64,000 nucleotides of DNA from NCBI GenBank assembly GCA_946221035.1, contig CAMIME010000002.1:37026-101025 (forward strand), in the 5' to 3' direction. Within the stretch, counting starts at the first letter, position 1. Each line of letters opens with the position of its first letter. The position numbers were made by a program, and so were the translations under genes. The DNA comes from an uncultured Campylobacter sp. GTDB taxonomy: Bacteria; Actinomycetota; Actinomycetes; Mycobacteriales; Mycobacteriaceae. This document shows, piece by piece, positions 14,267 to 24,600 of this stretch. The notes below the pieces were generated by a model, which worked only from the letters and a program-made list of their open reading frames with translations, searched no databases and was not told the DNA's origin.

Positions 14267-17110
14267 ATGTCTGCGCCCACCACAGAGCCCGCACAGGAAG
14301 CCGCACCGAAGCAAGCCCTCTCCCCCGGCCTGATGGTCAAGGTCCGCGACGAGCTCTGGCTGGTCACCAGCGTCACCCAATCCACCGACGGCTACCTGCT
14401 CAAGGTCCGCGGGCTTTCGGACTACGTGCGCGACACCACGGCGAGCTTCTACACCGCACTCGACGACGTGGAGGTGTTCGACCCGGCCAAGGTGGAGGTC
14501 GTCGCCGACCAATCCCCAGGATTCCGCACCACGCGCCTGTGGCTGGAAACCACGCTGCGCCAAACCCCGGTGCCGCTGTACCAAGAGCAACTAAGCGTCG
14601 CCGAGCAGATGCTCATGGACCCACTGGACTACCAGCTCACCGCGGTACGCAAGGCGCTTTCCGACGACAACTTGCGCCCCCGCGTCCTCATCGCCGACGC
14701 CGTCGGCCTGGGCAAGACCCTGGAGATCGGCATGATTCTCTCGGAGCTGATTCGGCGCGGGCGCGGCGAGCGCATCCTGGTGGTTACCCCGAAGCACATC
14801 ATGGAGCAGTTCCAGCAGGAGATGTGGTCGCGCTTCGCCATTCCGTTAGTCCGCCTCGACTCGGCCGGCATCCAGCGCGTGCAGCGCATCCTGCCGGCAA
14901 GTAGGAACCCGTTCACCTACTTCCCGCGCGTGATCGTGTCCATGGACACCTTGAAGAGCGCCAAGTACCGCGCGTACCTGGAGAAGGTGCGGTGGGACGC
15001 GGTGGTGATGGATGAGATCCACAACGCCACCAACGTGGGCACCCAGAACAACGAGCTCGCCCGTACGCTTGCCCCGACCACCGAAGCACTGCTGCTTGCC
15101 TCGGCGACCCCACACAACGGCGACCCGGAGTCCTTCAAGGAGATCCTGCGCCTGCTCGACCCGACTGCAGTGATGCCGGACGGCACGATTGACCAGGAAG
15201 CCGTCGCCAGGCTGCTCATCCGCCGCCACCGCCACAGCGACGAGGTCGCCAGCGTGGTCGGCGAGCAGTGGGCCGAGCGCAAGGACCCCGTGAACATCCC
15301 GGTGGAGGCCTCGGCGGAGGAGAACGCAGTCGCCGCGGAGCTTGAGCAGACCTGGATCAACCACAACCCGGCCGCCGATCGCCTCTTCCCGTGGACGCTG
15401 ATCAAAGCGTTCCTCTCCTCCCCGGCTGCGCTCGAGGAAACGATTCAGAACCGGCTGAAGAACCCCAAGGTCGACTCCACCCAACGTGAGGCCCTCGAGC
15501 GCCTCCACCAGCTCAACGCAAAAGTCACGCGCCAGAACTCCAACAAGTACGCGGCGCTGGTGAACTACCTGCAGGACATCGGCGTCGGCAAGAACAGCCC
15601 GACGCGCGTGGTGGTGTTCTCCGAGCGCGTGGCCACGCTGCATTGGCTCCAGCAGAATCTGATCAAGGACCTCAAGCTCACCAAAGATCAGGTCCAGGTC
15701 ATGCACGGCGGGCTCTCCGACGAAGAGCAGATGCGGCTCGTCGACGAATTCAAGCGCGATGACTCCAACCTGCGCGTCCTGGTCACCGGCGATGTCGCGT
15801 CCGAAGGCGTGAACCTGCACACGCTGTGCCACCACCTGGTGCACTACGACATCCCGTGGTCGCTCATCCGCATCCAGCAGCGCAACGGCCGCGTGGACCG
15901 CTACGGGCAGACCGAGCCCCCGCAGATCGCGGCACTCTTGCTGGATACGAAGCAGGGCGGCTACGTCGGCGAGCTGCACGTGCTGGCCAAGCTGATCAAC
16001 CGCGAGAACGAGGCGCACGCGCTGCTCGGCGATGTCGGCTCGCTCATCGGTAAGCACACGGTCACGGGCGAGGAAGAGGAGATCCGCAAGGTCATCCAGA
16101 ACCAGCTCGCCTTCGACGACGTGGTGAAAACGCCCGAGGAGATCGGGCAGGACCCGCAAACAGAGGCCGATCTCATCGACTTCTGGATGTCGGGCTTTTT
16201 GCTTGACGACGAACCTCCGGCCCCAACCGCCCCCCTCAAGCCAGCCGACACCCAAAGCCTTTACCCCTCGGAGATCGCGTACCTGGAAGACGCCCTGAAC
16301 GAGGCCTTCCACGCGGCACCGGAGAAACCCCTTTCCGCAGGTGGCGTGCAGTTCCAGCTGCACGACAACGGCGTGGCCGAGCTCGAGCCCCCGGAGGACC
16401 TACGCCGCCGCCTCGAAGTGCTGCCGCAGGACTACCTGGCGGACCGCAAGGTGCGCGAGCACTTCCAGCTGGCCACCAATCACGCGGTGGGCAATGAGGT
16501 CCTGCGCAAGGCCCGCACCGGCCACAACGGCTCCACCTGGCCCAAGGCCCACTTCTTGGGTCCCCTGCACCCGGTGACGGACTGGGCCGCGGACCGCGCA
16601 CTCGCCTCCCTGTCCGCCGGGCAGATCACCGCGATCGAGGGCGACGTGCCCATGCCCACGGTCTTGCTCATGGCCACACTTACCAACAAGCGCGGCCAGG
16701 TGGTCTCCCGCGCGTTCGTCACCGTCGCCGGCGGCATGCTCCCGCAGACCATCGAGGACCCCATCGCGTGGCTTCGTGGCATCGGGCTGACCGAGCACGC
16801 CATCAACCCTGGCACTCTCACCCTGCCGGAGGACACGAGTGAGCTCATCGCGCAGTCCGTCCAGGCCGCGAGCAACCAGCTCCAGCCGATGATGGCCGCC
16901 GCCCGCAACCACGCGCACCAGCGCATCGGGCACTGGTCCACGCGCGCCCAGGACTGGGAGGACGCGAAGGCGGGCGTGCAGACCACGGTGCGCGTGGGCC
17001 GCTCCGCCAACCTCATCGAACAAGAGAAGTCCCTGATCACCTCGCTCGAACCGGACCGCGAGCTCATCCGCCCCCTCGTCCTCGTCCTTCCACAAAAACA
17101 GGAGCGCTAA
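14267..17110 (+). CDS. drmD: SNF2-family helicase, DrmD-like
   Basis: 947 residues from ATG 14267, seven nt after TAAGCT. An SF2 SNF2/RapA-like ATPase: motif I IADAVGLGKTLEIG (about 143-156), motif II VVMDEIHNATN (about 250, DEIH), motif III LLLASATPHNGD, and motif VI IRIQQRNGRVDRYGQ (about 535). The N-terminal LSPGLMVKVRDELWLV segment is a short beta barrel usual in this group. A large helicase of this type starts class 1 DISARM loci, followed as here by a big adenine methyltransferase. The stop is 2 nt from the methylase start, so they form an operon. The symbol is by resemblance of order and architecture, not by search. Confidence 0.8.
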   Translation: MSAPTTEPAQEAAPKQALSPGLMVKVRDELWLVTSVTQSTDGYLLKVRGLSDYVRDTTASFYTALDDVEVFDPAKVEVVADQSPGFRTTRLWLETTLRQTPVPLYQEQLSVAEQMLMDPLDYQLTAVRKALSDDNLRPRVLIADAVGLGKTLEIGMILSELIRRGRGERILVVTPKHIMEQFQQEMWSRFAIPLVRLDSAGIQRVQRILPASRNPFTYFPRVIVSMDTLKSAKYRAYLEKVRWDAVVMDEIHNATNVGTQNNELARTLAPTTEALLLASATPHNGDPESFKEILRLLDPTAVMPDGTIDQEAVARLLIRRHRHSDEVASVVGEQWAERKDPVNIPVEASAEENAVAAELEQTWINHNPAADRLFPWTLIKAFLSSPAALEETIQNRLKNPKVDSTQREALERLHQLNAKVTRQNSNKYAALVNYLQDIGVGKNSPTRVVVFSERVATLHWLQQNLIKDLKLTKDQVQVMHGGLSDEEQMRLVDEFKRDDSNLRVLVTGDVASEGVNLHTLCHHLVHYDIPWSLIRIQQRNGRVDRYGQTEPPQIAALLLDTKQGGYVGELHVLAKLINRENEAHALLGDVGSLIGKHTVTGEEEEIRKVIQNQLAFDDVVKTPEEIGQDPQTEADLIDFWMSGFLLDDEPPAPTAPLKPADTQSLYPSEIAYLEDALNEAFHAAPEKPLSAGGVQFQLHDNGVAELEPPEDLRRRLEVLPQDYLADRKVREHFQLATNHAVGNEVLRKARTGHNGSTWPKAHFLGPLHPVTDWAADRALASLSAGQITAIEGDVPMPTVLLMATLTNKRGQVVSRAFVTVAGGMLPQTIEDPIAWLRGIGLTEHAINPGTLTLPEDTSELIAQSVQAASNQLQPMMAAARNHAHQRIGHWSTRAQDWEDAKAGVQTTVRVGRSANLIEQEKSLITSLEPDRELIRPLVLVLPQKQER

Positions 17111-17112
17111 CC

Positions 17113-20100
17113 ATGGCTACCTTCGATTCGATCCTCAACGTCGACGAGTGGATCAGCGACCACTACTTCACCACCGACGAAACCAAAGGCGAGTCCTTCA
17201 CCAAACGCGTGAAAAACCGCACGAAGGAGTGGGAGGCGCTGGAGAAGGAAACCGGCACCCTCTCCCCCATCAAGCGCCTCCAGCAGCACCGCGGCGAACT
17301 GCAGACCGCATTCGCCATCGAGACCGACCTGGACACCACCAATAAGCTGACCCACCAGGCGTTCGGCTACGGCACACCGGCGCAGCAGACCTACACCCGC
17401 GCCGGGGACACGTTCACCTACGAGGGCTGGCTGGGCAACGCCGGCACGCTCGCCGTCATCACGGCAAACGAACCAGCAGAGACCGAGGACGACCTCACGG
17501 CACTCCCCGTCACCATCGCCCAGCACGGCAAGGAACCGCAGACCACCAGGGTGTCCAAACTCGTCGGCGACCTGTTCCTGGCGGCTGAGCCACCGGAGTT
17601 CGTCGTCACGCTTGCTGGCCCCTGGGTCATGCTCGCGGAGCGCGAAACCTGGCCGCTCGGCCGCTACCTCGCCGTGAACCTCCAGCTCGCTGCGGAGCGC
17701 AACGACACGAAGAAGGCCGGGGAGCTCGAGCGCGTCGCCGTCATTCTGGCGCGCGAGAACCTGGAGCGCGCCGCCGACGGCACCACGTGGTGGGCGCAGA
17801 CGCGCGAGGAATCCCAGCAGCACGCGGTGAAGGTCTCCGGCGACCTGCGCGACGCGGTGCGCGAATCCATCGAGATCATCGGCAACGACGTGCTCGACCG
17901 CCGCCGCGAGCACAACTTGGCAAACGACACCATCGACGGCAACGAGCTAGCACGGCAATCCCTGCGCTACCTCTACCGCATCCTCTTCCTCCTGTTCGCC
18001 GAGGCCTCACCGGAGCTGGCCATCCTGCCCACCGGCGCACCCGAGTACGTCGACGGCTACGGCCTGGACCGTCTCCGCGACCAGATCCTCAACCCACCGG
18101 TGACCGACAAGGCCCGCCGCGGCACCCACCTTTACGACTCACTGCAGCTCCTCTTCACCCAGGTCAACGAGGGCCACGACCCGCTCGACTCCCCCACCGC
18201 CGACCAGGACGCGCAGAACCAGGGCCTCACTTTCCGCAACCTCGAGGCCGACTTGTTCAAGCGTGAGAGCACATCGCTTATCGACGACACCAAGCTGTCC
18301 AACGCCGCCCTCACACAAGTGCTGCAGAACCTCCTTCTGTCCAAGGTGTCCGCGGGAAGGGACCGCGGCTTCATCTCGTACGCCACCCTCGGCGTGACGG
18401 AACTTGGCCAGGTCTACGAGGGCCTGATGTCCTACCACGGCTTCATCGCCAAGGAGAACCTGTACGAGGTCGCACCGAAGGGCGACGCCTCCAAGGGCTC
18501 CTGGGTGCTTCCCACCCACGCCGCCGACACGGTCCCGCAGGACAGCTTCGTCATGGAGACCAAGCAGATGGAGGAAGGCGGCACCTCCAAGGTGCGCCGC
18601 GAGCACCCGGCCGGCTCGTTCGTATTCCGCCAGTCCAGCCGCGACCGTGAACGTTCCGCCTCCTTCTACACCCCGCAGGTGCTCACGGAGTTCACCGTCG
18701 GCCAGGCCATCGAGGTGCTGCAGGAGGAAGGCCGCATCCAAACTGCCGAGGACGTGCTTAGCCTCACCATCTGCGAACCGGCCATGGGCTCCGGCGCCTT
18801 CGCCGTGGAGGCCGTGCGTCAGCTCGCGGAGCTCTACCTCAAGCTGCGCGAGGACGAACTGGACCAGCAGGTGGAACCCGAGCAGCGCACCGTGGAGCTG
18901 CAGAAGATCAAGGCGCATATCGCCCTGCACCAGGTCTACGGCGTGGACTTAAACCCCACCGCGGTGGAGCTCGCCGAGATCTCCCTGTGGTTGGACACCA
19001 TGACCAGCCAGCTCAAGGCCCCGTGGTTCGGCCTGCACCTGCGCCGCGGCAACTCGCTCATCGGCGCGCTGCGCTCCACGTACGCAGTAGCCCAGCTGAA
19101 GAAGCGTGAGTGGCTCACCGCCGTGCCGCGCCGGGAACCGGTGCAGAACCTTGCCGAGGCTATCGACGCCGGCGAGACCCGCGACGCCACCGCCGCCGGC
19201 CGCATCCACCAGTTCCTCCTCCCATCCGCCACCTGGGGCGCAGCCGCCGACGCGAAGGACCTGAAAACCCTGGCCGCCGACGAGATCAAGTCGATGAAGG
19301 CGTGGAAGAAGTCCGTCACCGGCAAGGTACCCACAAAGGAGCAGGCGAAGAAGCTGACCAACCTGGCCGCGCGCGTGGAGTCCCTGTGGGCCATCACGCT
19401 GTCCAAGATGCGCATCGCGGAGGAGCAGATCCGCCGCGACATCGAGATCTGGGGCCGCGACACCGAGCACACCGCGAAGAACGTGCGCCGCGAGCAGATC
19501 GAGCGCGAGCTGCTTGACGACGCCGAAGGTGCCTACCTGCGCCTCCGCCTCATCATGGACGCGTGGAACGCGCTGACGTTCTGGCCGCTCACCGCCACCG
19601 ATGAGCTGCCGGACCTGGACGAGTGGCTTGCCACGCTTACCGACGTCGTCGGCACCGAAATCACCTCCCGCGATACGGGCCAGACACAGTTGGCACAGTC
19701 CAACGATTGGAACGAGTTGGTCGAACACGAGCGTTTCGACATCAAGTTCTCCGGGGCACACAGCATCGAAGAGGTGCTCATCGATCACCCGTGGCTCAAG
19801 GTCGCCCAGCAGGTCGCCACGGAACAAGGCTTCTTCCACTGGGACCTCGACTTCGCGGCAGTGTTCGCCCGCGGCGGCTTCGACCTCCAGGTGGGCAACC
19901 CGCCGTGGTTCCAGCCAGTGGTTAAGATCGACGAGATCTACGCAGAATTTGACCCGTGGTTCACTTTGGCGCATAGGCCTAGCCAGAAGTCTATCGACGA
20001 GCGCCGGAGCGGATGGAATGACAGCATTCACATTCGAAATGTCGTTTTCACGGGGGCGGTAGAAAGCTTGGCTATTGCGGCCATATTGAAGGACATTGTC

Positions 20101-21690
20101 AGATATCCGCACCTTACGGGCCAGCAGCCCGATCTCTACCGCGGATTCATGGAACGCACCTGGGGCAACGCTTCTCAGGATGGGATCACGTCGCTCATTC
20201 ATCCGGAGTCCCACTTCACCGAGAAGAAAGCCGCTCCCCTACGCCGAGGTGCTTACCTCCGGTTGCGACGCCACTGGCAGTTCATCAATGAGCTGGTGAT
20301 GTTTGACGTTCACCACCTCGTCGCCTACGGGGTTCACGTCTACGGACCGCAGCAAGAAGTGCCCAATTTCGCCCATGCAGCCTCGTTGTATCACCCCTCC
20401 ACCGTGCGGGAATCCCTCGCTCATAACGGAGCCGGAAGTCTGCCTGGTCTCAAAGATGACAGCGGGAACTGGGATCTTCGACCTCACCGTGACCGCATCC
20501 AGACCATCGACCGAGAGTCCCTCTATGTGTGGCATTCAATTCTTGAGGATGACTCGGTTCCACCGATCGAGGCTCGTATGGTCTACACCGTAAGCACCGA
20601 AGCCGCCGCGGTTCTAAAGAAGCTGGCCGCAGCACCGCGGATCCGAGATCTCAAACTCCAGTTTTCATCAGGGTGGCATGAGAAAGGTGATAGGAGGAAA
20701 GGTTACTTCGATACTTGCTGGTCTCACCCTGAAACGTGGAGCAACGCAATCCTGCAAGGGCCCCACTTGGGCGTGTCAACACCGATGATCAAGCAGCCGA
20801 ACCCGACGCTCAAGAACAACCAGGACTGGTCAGACATTGACCTTGAAGTAATGCCTACGAGTTTTCTTCCGGCGACTGCTTACCAGCCCAATCGCGCGGC
20901 AAAGCCTAGCTACGATGCCGATTACACGTCGTGGAACGTTGACGGATCAAGACGATCAGCACGCGACTTCTTTCGGGTTGCGTGGCGCGCCCAGGCCGCT
21001 ACCACGGGCTTCAGAACTGTCTACCCAGCAGTTGTGCCGCCAGGTGCAGCTCACATCCACGGAATTCACTCTGGTGCAAACCCTGACGACACCACGTTGA
21101 CGACCTTAGCTGGAGTGCAGTTGTCCGCACTGCTGTCCGATTTTGTGCAACGCTCTACTGGGATTGCAAACATGTACGGATCTGCCATTGAGACGCTGCC
21201 CGCTCCATTTCAGGGGGAAGATGGGGAAATTGCGCGAGTTCTTCTAAGGCGATATCTCCAGCTCAACTGTCTTACCGAGGCGTATGCGCCTTTGTGGGAG
21301 GAGGTTATGGGGGAACCTTGGGACGTCGATAAGCCTTTGCGAAAGGATGAGGAGCGTCGGGCCGCGCAGGTGGAGATTGATGCGATTGTGGCGTTGTCGT
21401 TAGGTGTGACGGCGGATGAGCTGTGCATGATTTATCGGACACAGTTCCCGGTGATGCGTCGCTACGACCAGGAGGATCGGTTTGATGCGAATGGTCGGAA
21501 GGTGCCGAAGGATGTGATGAAGTTGCAGGCGAAGTTGCGTGACGGTGAGGAGTTGTCGGTGGCGGATCGGACGTGGGTGCATCCGCAGTCGGGTGTGGAG
21601 TACGTCTTTGAGTATCCGTTTAGGCAGTTGGATCGGGAGGCGGATATGCGGGAGGCGTACGCGCGGTTTGAGGGGATTCGAGAGGAATGA
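17113..21690 (+). CDS. drmMI: Large adenine-specific DNA methyltransferase, DrmMI/Eco57I-like
   Basis: 1525 residues. A long helical N-terminal region (1-500) precedes a class I SAM methyltransferase core: motif I TICEPAMGSGAFAVEAV (about 553-569), a VYGVDLNPTAVELAEISLW acidic loop, and catalytic motif IV VGNPPWFQP (about 927-935) of the N6-adenine class. The target-recognition region follows. Base usage changes abruptly just after motif IV (about 19,930): upstream is strongly GC3-rich, while downstream to about 21,300 is mixed and less GC-rich, suggesting replacement of the specificity part by recombination. Expected role: marks self DNA for the system. The stop overlaps the next start by 4 bp. 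Confidence 0.85.
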   Translation: MATFDSILNVDEWISDHYFTTDETKGESFTKRVKNRTKEWEALEKETGTLSPIKRLQQHRGELQTAFAIETDLDTTNKLTHQAFGYGTPAQQTYTRAGDTFTYEGWLGNAGTLAVITANEPAETEDDLTALPVTIAQHGKEPQTTRVSKLVGDLFLAAEPPEFVVTLAGPWVMLAERETWPLGRYLAVNLQLAAERNDTKKAGELERVAVILARENLERAADGTTWWAQTREESQQHAVKVSGDLRDAVRESIEIIGNDVLDRRREHNLANDTIDGNELARQSLRYLYRILFLLFAEASPELAILPTGAPEYVDGYGLDRLRDQILNPPVTDKARRGTHLYDSLQLLFTQVNEGHDPLDSPTADQDAQNQGLTFRNLEADLFKRESTSLIDDTKLSNAALTQVLQNLLLSKVSAGRDRGFISYATLGVTELGQVYEGLMSYHGFIAKENLYEVAPKGDASKGSWVLPTHAADTVPQDSFVMETKQMEEGGTSKVRREHPAGSFVFRQSSRDRERSASFYTPQVLTEFTVGQAIEVLQEEGRIQTAEDVLSLTICEPAMGSGAFAVEAVRQLAELYLKLREDELDQQVEPEQRTVELQKIKAHIALHQVYGVDLNPTAVELAEISLWLDTMTSQLKAPWFGLHLRRGNSLIGALRSTYAVAQLKKREWLTAVPRREPVQNLAEAIDAGETRDATAAGRIHQFLLPSATWGAAADAKDLKTLAADEIKSMKAWKKSVTGKVPTKEQAKKLTNLAARVESLWAITLSKMRIAEEQIRRDIEIWGRDTEHTAKNVRREQIERELLDDAEGAYLRLRLIMDAWNALTFWPLTATDELPDLDEWLATLTDVVGTEITSRDTGQTQLAQSNDWNELVEHERFDIKFSGAHSIEEVLIDHPWLKVAQQVATEQGFFHWDLDFAAVFARGGFDLQVGNPPWFQPVVKIDEIYAEFDPWFTLAHRPSQKSIDERRSGWNDSIHIRNVVFTGAVESLAIAAILKDIVRYPHLTGQQPDLYRGFMERTWGNASQDGITSLIHPESHFTEKKAAPLRRGAYLRLRRHWQFINELVMFDVHHLVAYGVHVYGPQQEVPNFAHAASLYHPSTVRESLAHNGAGSLPGLKDDSGNWDLRPHRDRIQTIDRESLYVWHSILEDDSVPPIEARMVYTVSTEAAAVLKKLAAAPRIRDLKLQFSSGWHEKGDRRKGYFDTCWSHPETWSNAILQGPHLGVSTPMIKQPNPTLKNNQDWSDIDLEVMPTSFLPATAYQPNRAAKPSYDADYTSWNVDGSRRSARDFFRVAWRAQAATTGFRTVYPAVVPPGAAHIHGIHSGANPDDTTLTTLAGVQLSALLSDFVQRSTGIANMYGSAIETLPAPFQGEDGEIARVLLRRYLQLNCLTEAYAPLWEEVMGEPWDVDKPLRKDEERRAAQVEIDAIVALSLGVTADELCMIYRTQFPVMRRYDQEDRFDANGRKVPKDVMKLQAKLRDGEELSVADRTWVHPQSGVEYVFEYPFRQLDREADMREAYARFEGIREE

Positions 21691-24600
21691 AAGGCACATT
21701 TGAGAACGGCACAGGGTTGATTACTTCCAGTCACCTCGTTAGGTGGACTGAGTTGAAAAAACGGGAAGCTGAACAAGCCTTCCCGGAACTGGTCCGGCGG
21801 TTGTTAGATGTGACCCCGGAAGCCTCGGAGATCCATATGCGAGCTGGCGACAGTGTCGTGCTGGGTGGGTACGACGGCTCGGCTCTCATGGCCGAAGGAA
21901 ACAACCTGCTTCCACCTGGGAAACTCGTTTTCGAACTGGGAACTAGCAAGGAAATAAGGCAAAAAGCTTCTGCTGATTACGAGAGTCGGCGGTCTAAAGC
22001 GGTCGCTGATGAAACCTTCGTGTTTGCAACGCCTCGCAGGTGGCAGGGAAAAGAGGATTGGGCGGCACAGTGTCGTTCCGAAGGAGTGTTCAAGGACGTC
22101 CGGGTTCTTGATGCCGACGATTTCGAACATTGGTTACAACTAGCGCCACTGGTCCAGATTTGGTTCTCTGAGCACCTGGAGATCGATCTACAGGGAGCTG
22201 AAAAACTGTCAGTTTGGTGGGCTCAGTTCAGCGGATCCTCACAGCCGATGTTGCCCAAGTCACTCTTCACCGCGGGCAGGGAGAGCGAGGCTCGTCAGCT
22301 TCTCGAATTCGTTGAGGGGGACGCAGATCAGTTGATTATTGAATCGCCCTCGTCTGATGACATCCTCGGTTTCTTGGCTGCGTTACTGGATCAGGAGGAT
22401 CGGAACGAGCTGCTTAATCCAGTGATCGTCGAAAGCAAAGTTTTGTGGAAGCAAATTTGCAGCCTGCCGAGCCCCGGAATATTGGTCCCAATCTTCGATA
22501 ACCCAGATGTGCGACTTGCCGTTGATAGCGGAAAGCACGTGATCATGGCGAAGGATTATTCGAAATCGCGGATCCAAGCACCCGGAATATTCTTACCGCG
22601 TGTGAATCGGGCTGTAGCTGAGAACGCATTGGTCTCGGCAGGTTTTGACACTCAGGAGGCGAAGAAACTTGCAACTTTGGCGCGAAAGAGTTTCCCAGCC
22701 TTTAAGCGGCGAGTTTCGCTCATACCCGAAGAACGGAGCGCGGTCTGGGCCGACCCTTCCAGTGCCTCTATTTTGAGCGGATTGTTCATTGCGGGACGAT
22801 GGCGCGAAACCCCAGGTGATTTGGAAGTCTTAGAGCAGCTGACTCGCCTAAGCGATCTTGAACTAGCGGAGGAGCTAGAGAGTTTTAAAGACGGCGTCGA
22901 CCCTGTCCTCTGGAACTCAGGCGAGGTTTGGGGTTTCGTTTCTGCGGAGGAAGCTTTCGTAGAGCTGTTTCCACGATTCAACTCCCGTTCACAAGAAGCG
23001 TGGGTTGCTATCGCTACTGAAGTCCTCGCTGAGCCCGACCCACTTGAGGGCTTAGATCAGATCCAGAGGGCCTTGAGCAAAGACCCCGGCAGGAGGTTTT
23101 CGAACGAGCTTCGTCAAGGAGTTGCGGAAAGCATCGCAGTCCTAGCGTCTGTTCGGGAGGGAAACGCTCGTGCGTCCGTAAGAGCGACCGCTCCAGACAG
23201 AGTGGTTACCGAAACCATGCGACGAGTACAAGATCCGAATGACAAGTTAAGTTGGTTGTCGATTACGGACATCTTGCCGTCCTTAGCCGAGGCCAGCCCA
23301 GACGCATTCTTACTAGCGTTAGAGAATGACCTTGCCAATGATGAGCCGACTGTAGCTATCCTCTTTAAAGAGTTTAACGACCCGCTACGTCTTGGACCGA
23401 GAGTTCATTACCCAGCACTCCTTAGAGCCCTTGAATTGATTTGCTGGAATCCGGAGTACGTCGCGAGATCGATAAGGGTACTCGCACGATTGGCCGCTTT
23501 TCCCGTCCCGGAGAACCTCGCGAATACGCCTTTAGCATCTATGGGCACGGTTATGTGTGGATGGCTACCGGGAAACCAACTCGACAATGGAATGCGTCGT
23601 GAGTTACTTGACCTCTGCTTTCAGATTTCACCGGAAACTGCGCGCGCATTAGTCATGGAACTTTGGCCGTCCCGTAGTTCGATGGTTCCCTACCCGTACA
23701 GACCTCGATATAGAGTCTGGCCAGCAAGATCGACAAAAGTGACCTACGGCCAGCTGTATGAATTTGTGGATATTCTTGCAGATAAGGCAATCGAGTGGGC
23801 GACGGATGAAACGTCGTACCTGAAATGGATGATCGAGGCCATAGAAACTTCTACGTCCATTGAAGCGTCGAACAAATTGGTTGAATATCTAGCAGGTCAA
23901 GTGACCGCAGATGCACTCGAATCGTCCACCCGGCTAGACCTATTGGCCTTCGTTTCCGCAGCAGTCGTGAAGCATGAACGTCACAGCGATGCAACCTGGT
24001 CGATGCCGATTGAGTTGCGAGAGCGACTCGAAGATCTGCGGACTCTATTGGACCCGACAGGACTGTACTCGAAGTCGCTGTTCATATTCGACTGGCGCCC
24101 GGCTCTTGCCGAATTGAATCGCTCCGATTCGGAATACCGTGAAGAGCTCACGCAGAGACAACGGGACGTTGTCGAACAGATACTCGCTTCGTCGAGCGGA
24201 TGGGACGTACTCGAGGAGATCACCAAGCGAGTGAAGGATTCGGGAAGTGTTGGAAGAGCGATATCTTTTGAGGAAGGTTTCGCAACTCTGGACCGAATGA
24301 CTCGCTGGCTCGAATCCGATGACAGGCAGCTGCGGTGGGCAGCAAGGGTTTGGGTTCGCTCATGGCTGGATTCCAGCCCGCCCGAGACGATTAGTGCGGT
24401 CTTAGAGCGAGAGACGCTGATAGGTGAAGCAAGAAAGGAGTTTGTTCATTGTGTGCCTCATTCAGGCACCTATTGGGATGTCTTGGCAGCGTGGCCAGAT
24501 GACCACACTGAATATTGGCAGTATGGTCGGTTCGACATCGTGGATATCGAAGATTTGAACCGAGCTGTCCAAGAGCTCTTGCGCCACGGGCGAGGTAGTA

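Noticed and set aside
14846..16363. Minus-strand 505-codon open frame opposite the SNF2 helicase
   Set aside because: A shadow of the strongly GC3-biased helicase gene; Val/Leu/Arg/His-rich with no domain, while the plus strand carries all SF2 motifs.
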